A DNA stretch of 64,000 nt from Raffaelea ambrosiae (taxonomy: Eukaryota; Ascomycota; Sordariomycetes; Ophiostomatales; Ophiostomataceae): the NCBI GenBank assembly GCA_002778195.1, contig PCDI01000002.1, positions 4,229,234 to 4,293,233 on the forward strand, in the 5' to 3' direction. The position numbers and the translations under genes were made by a program. Below the pieces are notes generated by a model. That model ran no database searches, was not told where the DNA came from, and saw only the letters and a list, made by a program, of their open reading frames with translations. Positions within the stretch are counted from its first letter, which is position 1. Each line of letters starts with the position of its first letter. This document shows positions 11,789 through 22,488 of this stretch, one piece after another.

Positions 11789-14700
11789 AAGGGAGGCTGG
11801 CGAGTGAACGAGTCCCCTTGTGCGGGCGGGTTGAGTGCGAAGATGCGGGTTTGGACGGGTTTGTTGTTGTTGAGAGAATACCGTTCTGAGAGAGAAAGGT
11901 ATCGTCCGGAGAGGCTATCTTCAAAATAGATGAAGACAGGCGCGTGGATGAGTCTCGAAATGGCGAGGCAGAATAAAAACACACGAGCAAGGAAACCAGT
12001 CGAATGTCAAATGCGACTGATGGTTTTGCAAAGTTGTTGGGTGCTCTGCAGAGTTTTTATTTTTTTTTTCTGCCGCTCGATTTTTGTGAGATCAACTCTG
12101 ATTTTTTTTTGGTGCGTGAGAGAAATCAATGACGTGTCTCTTCGCAAAATCGTGCGTAATTTTCGTTTCCGCTAGAACGCAGATGACGACAGGAGCTCGA
12201 GGTCTCGGCTCGCAACGGGAAGATTAATCGACGGCAAGGAGTGAAGTCGATGGGGTTGATGTCGCGAAACGAGGTGAAGGAGCGGATGTCGCGCAAAGAC
12301 GCAGCGAAGAAACCGACACACGAAAAAAAAACTGAGAAATCCGATCCGGGCAGTAAACGCTTCCCTCTTCCGACTGCACACGGGCGCAGGGCGAACAGAA
12401 AGAGAAGAAGAGAAACAAAAGGCGGAAGGGGCGACAAATGACCTGGCCTCCGCAAAGAAAAGAAAACAAGAGTCCCAAACAAGCTGCTTCTGCAGGCAGT
12501 CCTCTGTGCGTCCGATGGATCACGGAGACAGAGAATGTGCAAAAGGGGAAATGAGGGACAAAGAAAGAAAAAAAAATATCACAGATTCTCCTAGGATGGA
12601 CCTGAGGTGATTCCTGTGATATGTCTATGGGGGGGTGAGATAAACTCGTGATGGATTCACTTGATGTGAAAGGGGGAGAAAAAAGCAGAGAGGAAAAAAA
12701 AAAATAACCAGGCGAAGGGGAACCCAAAAAAAAAATTTTGGAGGAAGGAGGGAGGCGAGGGCGGCTCCACTTGAAAATCGCTGATAGCGCGGTCGCAAGG
12801 GAGACAGGTCAGGCAGGCAGGGCAACCGTTCGCCCTTTCCTTAATTACATAGTATTTTTTTTTTCTAATTGTCATTTTTACGAGTACATAGTAAATTTTT
12901 TTTTTTTTTAGCCCAGGCCACTGTCGCGCCCACAGCCAGCAAAAGAGAGCCAAACAGAGCGGGCCGTGGGCGTTGGGTGGACACCTTTTCTTGGGCCACG
13001 TTCAAAAGTGGGTCGGACTTAAGCCAGTCAGAGGTTATCTAATCTCCTTTACGGTACATAGTAAATGGCCTACAGACATATCTGGGCGATTGCAGGTTTG
13101 ACAAAAAACGAGGAACTAGGCAACAGCGCCGGACTGTTTGGCGAGGCGGCCAGTCGTGTATGCAGACAAAAAGAGGAGATGTGAGGCGATGTGCAGATAA
13201 GCAAGCGTCTGCACCGCCGGACTGGCGGCGACGCGGAGAGCTGGCCGACAGCAAGCGGCTTCCGTCAGGCGGCTTCCTTGTGGTATGGACGGTGTTGGTG
13301 TTGTCCACGTGAGTGACAGGGCACACAAAGCACACTCATATATCAGTCATGATGCAGTTGTCATCAAGACGTGGGATGGCAGGCTGGCCAGATGGATGAG
13401 TCGATTCCTGCTCGGTGACCATTCGATTTGCGTCATGACATAGCGTAAAAGGCGAGGGCAAAGTTGTGACTCTATCTGCGCGGGAAGTAAGACCAGAAAG
13501 CCGAGTCAAACAAGGAAAAAGAGACCACACTGGCTACGTACGAGTAGTTCCAGTGCGAGCAACCAATGCGGCCTGGCAAAAAGTGGCCGCACAAAGTGGA
13601 GCCACTGCCGTCATCCTGGCGCAGTGGAAACCAGTGAGTGCATGCAGCCTGCGCACAGGGCTGGGGAGGGGGGCGGACACACAATGACCACGCCATGACG
13701 GCTCTTTAGTTACTATGTACGTGCTGGACGCTGCGACACTGTATCTTGGAGGAGGATGTCGGGTCATCCAAGAGGGGGCGGCGACAGATCAAAGGGACAT
13801 CGGAATGGCGGGTAGACGCAATTTGTGACAAGTGCATACTGTCGTCAAGTCATGTATCTGACTTGATGAATCTGCTGGATCTCCTGCCAGGGATGGCAGG
13901 AAGGAGCGAGTAGCCTGTCAAGGAAAGCGTGAATTGCCGAGAAATGAAAAATGAAAATTGAGTGCCCGCAAAGGGAAGGAGCTACAGGCATCGCTACAGG
14001 GCAGCCCCGGAGAAGGCAAGAGCGCGCCGAATGAGTGTTACGAGAGTAATATGGCTAACAACGGTGTAAGATGCGCTGAACTAAGATGCAGTGTAAAAGG
14101 ACCTAACTAAAAGTAAAGGCAGAAACCGGTCCTTGGAGACCAGACGCCGACCAGAAAAGAAAGCGCGCCAAGGGGGCAGAGGCACCAAGCCAAGTCAGGC
14201 CAAACCAGGCCAGCCGAACCCGAACCGCGTTTTGGCTTTGTTCTTTTTTATTTTATTTAATTTTTTTTTCGCGACGCGCCCCGTCTGTGGGAAGGAACAC
14301 GCACGCTTTTATTGTCAGAAACTCGTGGGCCACACACGCTTTAAGCATCATCACCACTCAAACAAAACGACACCCCTGTCGGCGCGTGGCCCTGTCTGTG
14401 CGGCTGTTGGCACCAGAGACGACAAAGGTTTTGCATTTTACTATGTAGATAAGTACATTGCAAGCTGCATGTACTATATACAATGTATATGGCACGCTGA
14501 TGGCAAATCCAAGGCAAATCCAGGCAATCCACACGATCGCATCTCATCATCAGTCCTGCAGAGGTGGCAATGCAGCCCAGTGGCCCAACCAGCCCAGCGG
14601 TCCTGGATTGCCTGCAGACGGCACCCCTGCTGCTATTCAAACGACGGCTGGGCATCATTCCAAGAATTCCGACGGGCAGCCGTTTGAGTCGGGTTTCTCT

Positions 14701-14873
14701 ACGCGTACATACGAGTACATACAAGTAGTAGTAATGCCTCTGGCAATACGAGTCGGGTTAGATAGGCGAGCGACAGGGTTTTCGGCGAAATGAGCCTGCT
14801 GCAAACGTCTGGGAACGGCTCCTTTGTTAGGGGCTGTCTGGATGAACCCCCCTGTCATGGGCCATATATTGTG

Positions 14874-14960
14874 CCCAGATATTCCCCAAATATACCCAAA
14901 TATTCCCAAATATTCCACTATTCCCAGTATTCCCAAATTCCCAAACCACCCCCAAATCAA
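14874..14960. repeat. Degenerate CCCAAATATT tandem repeat
   Basis: About eight imperfect copies of a 9-11 nt unit (CCCAAATAT, CCCAAATATT, CCCAGTATT, CCCAAATTC) run head to tail in non-coding DNA. Copies drift progressively towards the right end. Confidence 0.75.
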
Positions 14961-16031
14961 ACCCCTAATAATCGTATGAATATCATGTGTAAATTTATCA
15001 TTTTAATTATTTGATCTGCTTCCTATTCCGTTCCTGCCATCTTTTTTTTTCTTTTGTTTGTCCGTCCCATTCTTTTGCTTTGTCCATGAACGAGTACTCA
15101 TTTACCTGTTTGCTTGTAACTCATTTGCGGTGTACACAGCGAGTACTTCTCTAACTGTCTCTGGCCAAAACGGAGCCAGCCCATGCAAGCACTTTGCTTT
15201 TCATCTCATCTCAGCCTGCCAGTGGAGGCTCTTTTTACCCGATTATCCGCACGTGAGGAAGCGCGATAGAACCAAAATCGAAACATGCCCCGATCCACAC
15301 GGCTGCTCCCACCCTTACGATGAATGGGTGTGGTGTGCCATCCAGCCCTTTTTGGGCCAGTTCTGAGGCGAAAGGGGTTATTATTGTTTTTTATTTTTAA
15401 CTCTTTTTTTCAGTCTCCATATATGTGTCTTTGCTATTATTGCCTGGTGATCGATCCGGGGAAGAAGGCAATGCGAGGCAGGAACGGGGCGAAAATGGCA
15501 AAAGACCGGTCACAACCGAATGTCTCGTGAATCGCCTGGAAATGCAAAGTGGGAAAAGGGGGGGGGATGAGTGAGGCGTCAGGAACAAAAAACTGCAATA
15601 GACGAAAAGACAACAAAAGTGTGTCTCTTGCAAATAATCCTACTCGCTCTTCGCCGAAACAAGGGATAGCCCCCCCGGTTGAGCAAGTCCCTTTTTTTGG
15701 CTGTGTCGATTTGCGTCGATTGTGTGTTGTTTTATGTCTGATTGTGTCTGATTGTGCTCTCCCTGTTTTCGTATTGTCCTCCTGTTTGGGCCTATTTCTG
15801 TCTTGCGCCCTCGTCACATCTGCACAGACAGGACACAGGCGGGACACAGACGGTCACAGACATACTATGTAGAGCCTGGGGGCTCTCGCATGGTTGGAAC
15901 GATGCATGGAACTGTTAGATCCAAATACGAACGGCTGCCTCTTGTACGCAACCCCCACCCCTCCCCTTATTTTTTTTTTTTTTTTTGCCTTCTAGATATC
16001 TTCTTGCGTATAAGTTTGGGGGTCTTTTTTG

Positions 16032-16056
16032 GTGTGTGTGTGTGTGTGTGTGTGTG
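16032..16056. repeat. (GT)n microsatellite
   Basis: About 12 uninterrupted GT units in the intergenic region between eIF4G and Aquarius. No adjacent gene feature. Confidence 0.9.
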
Positions 16057-17189
16057 ATGGCTGCAGCTGTGATTCGACAGGGCTTTTTGTCACCTGTCCG
16101 GTTTTTTTAAGAAAAAAAAACACAAAAAAAAAACACAGACAAGAAAACGGACGAAAAATAATGCTGCAGTCCGTTATCTGTACAATGATGTATGCGTGCT
16201 CCTGATTTGATCTCTGAATATGTAGGCTCCTGAGTTTTGCGAGCAAGCAAAAGGGGGAGGCAAACCAAAACCCACACACATCAGCCCTGAAAAAAAAAAG
16301 AAAAAGAAAAATAAGGGCACGCCTGAAAAAAACCAACGGCTTCTGACCAACCGCGTGCATGTCCTACCCTCCATTATGCTAGGTGCAAATGATATATATC
16401 CCAAGACTGTCAAAAAAAGAGTGTTTTCTGTTCCTGCCAAGAGAGGGAGAATCGCAACAAAAATAGGGGGTTCATCCGACCCAACATCCAGTGCATGGGA
16501 CTTTCTTTGAATCCTTTCAGATGATCTTTTTTTTTTCCTTTTTTTTTCTCCTCTTCAGAATATATCCTTTGTAATTCAAAAGCAGCCTTTGTATTCATGC
16601 CAAAGAGTTGCGGAAAGGGGAACAACCCCCCAAAGAAAAGTCCTCCAAATGCGGCACAATTCCACACACGGCTGCATCGTCACAGCTTGCCATCACACTC
16701 CTTCGTACCGTGCTTCTCTTTTGTGTGCTTCCCTTTGGCCCTCCCCTTTCTTCGTTTTCAGCCCTTGCGCCCCCAATCTAGGGTATAATTAGAAACAAAC
16801 ACAAACCTACCCCAAGCACGCTGTTTCATCCAATTCTCGCGATGCAACAGTGACACAATCCGCTTGTGAACCGCCAAAGACGACAGCGCCTCGAGGAGAA
16901 ACCAGATCTTCCCTGACGTACATCTCAAAGGGAAGTCCGAAGCGAAGACTGGCGAATTAGGACTGGGCATACCAAGAAGTGGAAATTTCAAGTGCACCAG
17001 TATTCAGCACGATACATGTCTCTTCTTCATGAAACAACGATTGAAACCCGTAGAATTACATAAATTTTCTCTCTTATGCGTTAAAACATGTAGTACAAGA
17101 CCAATTTTTTCCTCTTCCAAAATAAAAACAACAAACAAAAGACAAGAGCAGCAACAAAAGAACAACAAGTATGACCAATTCAACCGAGT

Positions 17190-17598
17190 TTACTCATCTT
17201 CCGCCTCATCTTCCGCCTCAGCCTCAGCCTCAGCCTCGTTTTCCGCTTGATCCTCCGGGTCGATCTCTGCGGCTGCTTCCTTGTTGACGTCGTCATCCTC
17301 GTCCTCGTCATCCGCCTCTTCCTCCTCTCCGGCCTCATCCTCTTTGTCATACTTGTCATCAGCTCCGTCCGCTTCGGCCACTTCATCCTTATCCCCCTCC
17401 TCGTCGTCCGGAAGGGCCACAATCTCTTTGTCCTCCTGCTCTTCCTGGATGGCAGCCAGGAGTGCCGTCTTGCCGTCACTGCCGTTACCCGCTGCTGCCT
17501 CCTCGGCCTGCAGTTGCTGGATCCGCGTCTGCGTCATTTCAAACACATACTGCCCCAGGTGCTCCACGCCTTCCATGACGGCAACATTCTCTGTTGAT

Positions 17599-17630
<32 letters not shown>

Positions 17631-20600
17631 CACCGCTGCTTTCTTTCCCCGTCCTCCCGCGGCAACCTCCGCGACTGCTGGACGCTTCGACGGCCACAGC
17701 TCGCCCGTCAGCAGCGCCAGCTTGTCAGGTCTCTGCAGCAGAATCTCGAAAGCTTCCCGTAGCTCATAGCACGCCTCAAAGATCTCCCGTCGACCCAGGA
17801 TGTAGAGGCCCAGCCGCGCCCGCGACAGGGCCACGGTCAGGCGGCGGATGTCGCGTAAATAGCCGACACGAGCCGTCCGTGTCAGGGAGAGGATGATGTC
17901 TGTTTATCTAGTCAGTACCGAGGTAGAGAAGAATACGCATTCATCCCAGGAAAGACCTCTCTTTTCTTCTCAACTTACAGTCATTCTGTTCTCCCTGGTA
18001 CTTGTCCACGGTCGTGACGATCTTGGGCATGCCAAAAATCGGATTCTTGCGGCACCGGAACTCGAGCACGTCGCGCACGAGCGCGCGCTGGCCCGCATAC
18101 GTTGTGAGGATGCTGATCTTGGCGGCCGGGTAGCCCAGCAGCCGCATGTACTGGTAGATGGCCACGGCGTACTCGGCTTCGCCCAGATTCTGGATAAAGT
18201 GCGGCGTCGGCTCGGTCTCGCCGTGGCCCTTGTAGTCCGGCACGTTGATGAACTGGTAGTCGTACTGGAAGCCTGCGTTGGCCGTCTGGAACTCGGGCCT
18301 CGCCTGCACGTGCGGCAGGTCGGTCAGCCCCAGCGGGTACCGCCACCGGTACAGATCCGCAATCGACGGCCGCGCCCGCCCCTGCTGGTCCAGGTTGATT
18401 GTCGGCACACCCAGCCGCACCAGCCGCGAAAACAGCGACTGCTCCAGGTTGGCGTAGTGGCGGAACGCCAGGTTCTGCACGATCGGCGAGTTCTGCAGGT
18501 GGTCACCGCACAGCACCACACGCTGCAGGGGCACCTCGCCGCCCTTGCTCTTCTGCATCGCCAGCGGAATGAAGTCCTCAATCTCGGTGATCTGGGCCGC
18601 CTCCTCCACCACCACGTTCTCGTAGTGGAAGCCCAGTGCTGCAATCTCGCCCCGTCGCATCGCCGCGTGCGTCGACGTCATGGCCACGATGCGTGCCTCT
18701 TTTGTCAACAGGTAGTTGGCCTTGTCGCGCTCGCGCCGCAGGATCTCAAAGGGTACGGCGTCTGCCAGCTCAGAAAAGATCCGGGAGACGTGCCGGTAGC
18801 AGCCCTCAGCGACCTCCAAGACCGCAGCCTGGTCCGCATCCGGCGCAAACAGCGGCTGGGGCGCATCGGAGAAGTACTGGTGGAAGGGGAAAGCCTGCAC
18901 AATGTCTGCAGGCGACGCATCCTTCGACGACGCCGCCTCCTTGAACTTGGCCCAGGCCGGCTCGATATACACCGAGTTGAAGTATCCGGCCGTCTCGGCT
19001 GAGTTGCCATGGGCACCTGGAGCGCCGATGCTGGCAGCAAGACGCGTCACTTCTCGCAGGAACTGGTTGCGGTTCTCCAGGAACATCTCGACCCGCCCAT
19101 ACTTGCTGAAGTTGCCGTCGGCATCCAGCTCTTCCTCTCCGTGTCCCAGTCGCAGCAGATGCCGCTCATCGATGTCCAGAGCAATGATCTTGGCAAACAG
19201 CTGGTTGAGTGCCTGGTTGCTGTGAGCAATCAGCAGTGTGCGCTGCTCCGGGAAGTTGTGGTAGATGTTGTTTATGATCTGCGTGGCCACATCCGTCTTG
19301 CCCGTGCCGGGAGGCCCGACGATGACCGTCAGTCCTGGCTGCGTGCCCGACATGATCGCCTCCGCCTGCGCTGCGGTGAAGCGGACAGTATTCATCTTGG
19401 GCGCATCGACAGGGTACGGCCCGTTGTTCGGTGGCTTGTAGGTAGACACCTGCAGCGTCTCGACGTCGGCAATCAGGGCCGGCTCTACATCTCTCCGGCG
19501 CTTTTTGGACGGTGGTTTGGTGGACGCAGGCGCGGCTGGCTTGTCGACAAGACCGAGAACGTAAGGAGGGCCGAAGCTGCCCGTCATCTCCTCGCTCGGT
19601 TCCACGATCTTCCCCGGTAGACTCTCGACAAGATGGTGCCAGTTGAGGAAAGTGTCGCGGAAGTCGATGGTCTTGATACGGTTCGGCAGGTGCTTGTATG
19701 TCGCACCGGCGGGGTCTCCGTAGCCCAGGAACACCTCGTGCAGCCATGGCGCAAGAGGGACGTCAGAAAGGGCGAGGCTCTGAATGGACTCGAGTACTGG
19801 CTTGAAGTTGTTCTCTCTGCCACTCCGGCGCACGAGGAGATTGATGCCCTCGTAGATGTCGGTGCCACCATGAGAAGCCTTTGCGGTGTCTTCCACAAAG
19901 GCCTCGGCATCGAGCTTGACCTGCAGCTGCCTCACAAAGTTCCGGTTCCTGTGTCCGTTGTTGCCTCGTTCTTGCCGCGCGTCACGGTCGAAACGACGGT
20001 CTAGGCCATGGATGACTTCGGCGGTGCGGATGGACACAATGCCGAGTTTCTGAGCCGGGGACAGCGGTCCGCCTCCGTTTGAAGTTGTCTTTCGACGGGA
20101 GGGATTGACAGACAGCAGGAAGACGGTATCGTCGGGCCGCAGTGTCTCCCATTCTCGCCGGATGTGTTCGCGGACATGCCGGAAGTCGATGGCGATGTCA
20201 GCTTTGACAAGCGACGGCTTGTCGTCTCCGACCAGGGGAGGTACGACTTGCTGAATGCTGTTGGAGAGCAGGAGGTCAGTAGCTGGTCTAGCATACAAAG
20301 AAATGGGGGAGGTGTGTCCAGGTTGTCTGCTTACGTGGGCTTCCCAATGGGCAGGGCCATCCTGGACGATCCCGTGAATATCGTCTCTCCAGACTTGCCG
20401 ACTTCCGGCTTGACTCTGTTGACCGCATTCACAATGTCCTGGCTGATGCCGAAGAAAGCCTCGCACCGGTACAAGATCAGGGACCGCCACAGGAAGTCGC
20501 CCACGGACAGATATTGGAGGTTCAGCTTGGGCAATGCCAGCGGCCTAGACCCGTTGTAAGTTTCAGTGCGCACGAGGCTGCGATCGAAGAGCGTCTGTTC

Positions 20601-22034
20601 TGTGGGCAAGATGCGCAGGGCACGCGCGGAATCCTGAAAGGTTTTGCGCGTCTCGAATGTCGACAGAAGCACCTCGAGCAGGAGCTTGCGGTCGATGCGG
20701 ACCCTGCACGACTCCGGGTAGGCTGTTCGAAGATGCAGGTGCCCGGTGAGCTCAGCCAGCTCGTCGTCCGTGAGTGGCTCCAGGAGACTCTCCAGATCGT
20801 CTCTGTTGCCGATCGACCCAAAGTTGGACAGGGCCAGAACCGTGAGCTTGTCCTTGAAGTGCCTCAGAGAGAGCCGTTGCAGCTCGGCCAGCTTTGCGCA
20901 GTGGCGGTCGTATGCATCTGATGCACCCAGCTGCGACCCTGTCTGGTCATCGATGTTGAAGTATGTGTAGTGGGACAGCAGAGCACCGAGGTCGCGCAGC
21001 AGGCTGTTGTCTTCGTCGTTGAACACAGGCGACACGCTCAGGGTGGGCAAGACGTGCAGGTCTTGGAGCAGAGCGTTGGCATAGCGCCGTGTCGGCAGCT
21101 GGCTTTCCAGGTCAGACAGGAACTCGACGAAGCGCTCGCAGTACAGGACGCCGTCGTGGTTTCCGGAGTCGTCGAACAGAACACCAAAAAAGTCCAGCAC
21201 CAGCGAATACAGCCACGACCGGTCAAAGCGCAGCCGCGCCTTGTTCTCGTCGTCTGCCGCGTCGAATCTCTTTGCCGATGCCCGCCACGCTTTTTTCAAG
21301 TGCGATGTCTGGTCGAGGAGCTGCTCGCGCTTGGTGTCGTGGGCGATGTTGTGCCAGATCGCAATCGAAACCAGGGGGGCGCACTCCTTGCGCACAATGG
21401 CACAGTCGAGGCTCTGGAAGGCGTGGATCAAGAAGGTCAGGATCTGGGTCCGGGTGGCTAGGGAGAAGGAGGCGTCGAGGCTCATGGTCAAGATGCGCCG
21501 GAAGAGGGAGGAGAAGTCGTCCGGGCGGTCGCTGAAGAGCTGCCATGTGTCGAGCTGCTCGCGTCGCTTGACATTCGTGATGATGACAATGAGGAGGACG
21601 TGGTGGTCTGAGGCGTCATCGGTGTATCCTGGCCAGAGGTAGCTGAAGAAGACAAGTTAGCAGGTAGTCGGTAGAGGGGGGGAAGCAAATGAATGATCAG
21701 AAAGAAAACAAAGAAAACATAAAAATAAAAAAGAAAGAAAGAAAGAAAGAAAGAAAAGAAAAGCTCACCTCTCGAGAATCTGAAGACTCTCCAGGCTCAG
21801 CAGGCTCTTGAATAGAAACCCGCCCTTCTCCAGCACGTCCCAGATCTCGCCCTTGATCACATCGTTCTTCACCTTGACCTTGGCCGACCGCTTCGTGCTC
21901 TTCAGCCAGTGCTGCTTGGCCAGCTGAGCAAACTCGGAGTCGCCTTGCAGCTCGGCCGTGGTGGGTCGCGCGGCGGCTGCCTGAGCTTTCGCCCGAGAGG
22001 CGCCGCCGCTCTTGTGCTTCTTTGCAGGAGGCAT
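17190..22034 (-). CDS. cwf11: Intron-binding protein Aquarius (Cwf11), spliceosomal RNA helicase
   Basis: SF1 (Upf1-like) helicase of the pentameric intron-binding complex; in other organisms it binds introns upstream of the branch point and also limits R-loops. The exons are 22034-21769, 21642-20335, 20257-17979 and 17899-17190, coding for 1520 residues. All four junctions have GT...AG ends, and the spliced frame restores conserved text at each: ILE-SYLWPGYT, GKP-TIQQVVPP and GEQND-YIILSLTRT. The first two thirds form the Aquarius N-terminal armadillo-like region (YLSVGDFLWRSLILYRCEAF near residue 490). The helicase core carries Walker A GPPGTGKT (839-846), a DEAD-box equivalent EEAAQ (about 1076), GRARPSIADLYRWRY, YQGEQND and ALSRARLGLY. 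The last 150 residues hold an Ala-rich stretch and a long acidic Asp/Glu tail. The ATG at 22034 begins MPPAKKHKSGG. The gene diverges from HPR1. Confidence 0.96.
17599..17632. repeat. GCC/GCN triplet run coding for polyalanine in Aquarius
   Basis: A run of CGC/GCC triplets in the last exon codes for about ten consecutive Ala on the minus strand. It lies outside the helicase core, just before the acidic tail. Confidence 0.8.
21729..21755. repeat. (GAAA)n microsatellite in Aquarius intron 1
   Basis: Tandem GAAA units sit within the 126-nt first intron (21768-21643). On the coding strand they are a CTTT pyrimidine tract near the donor, not the acceptor. Confidence 0.85.
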
Positions 22035-22488
22035 GGTAGGCTGCGATCGGTCCTGTTCGCGTATCTGCCGTCCGCCGGGTGCTGTGTGCGGCTGGGAATG
22101 CGTGTTGTCTGAGAGCCGGTCGTCCTCTACACGCGACCTGGCAGCTTTTGGGCCAGTGCTATTTATTTTGTAGTTCCTCCATAAATTCTCCCTGTCGCGA
22201 TGCATGAATGCACGGACCACCTCTGGAGCACGTCCATTGGCCAGCCTTGTTGTGCGCCCCCGTTTTCACTTTAGTGGAGTCTCCCTCTGTTCCTGAGCTT
22301 TTTGCTATTTTGAGCCTCGCAACAAAGAGAACATACATTTGCCCACCCTTTTGATCTGCTGCAATCCAGATCCCGCACTGCGACCCAGGGTATTCTTTCT
22401 CGAACCGACGAAAGGAAGAGATGACCGCACACTCTTGTTGACGCCCGCAAGACAACCCCAAGGCAACGGACTCTCTTTCGTGGCCGCC
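22035..22488. promoter_or_regulatory. Shared divergent promoter region of Aquarius and HPR1
   Basis: Only 454 bp separate the two start codons, which point away from each other. Both promoters and both 5' leaders must lie here or overlap the neighbouring gene. There is an A/T-rich patch (ATTTATTTTGTAG, about 22160-22175) but no clear TATA box for either gene. Confidence 0.6.

Larger units (their letters stand above)
11789..17189. other. Large gene-poor region between eIF4G and Aquarius
   Basis: About 5.4 kb without a protein gene I can support. It contains the eIF4G promoter and leader, the Aquarius 3' UTR, several homopolymer A/T tracts, a CCCAAATATT-type degenerate repeat (14874-14960), a GT microsatellite (16032-16056) and six copies of ACATAGTA/TACTATGT. 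The open frames here are short, rich in Phe, Cys and Lys runs from homopolymers, and resemble no family I know. A non-coding transcript cannot be excluded from sequence alone. Confidence 0.6.

Noticed and set aside
9833..11929. 698-codon open frame on the plus strand
   Set aside because: It is antisense to the eIF4G N-terminal repeats; Gly/Arg/Val-rich with MG dipeptide runs from the GGGATG array.
14133..14687. 184-codon plus-strand frame in the large gap
   Set aside because: Composition is Cys/His/Lys/Phe-mixed, it spans T-homopolymers, and it has no domain or splice pattern typical of the neighbours.
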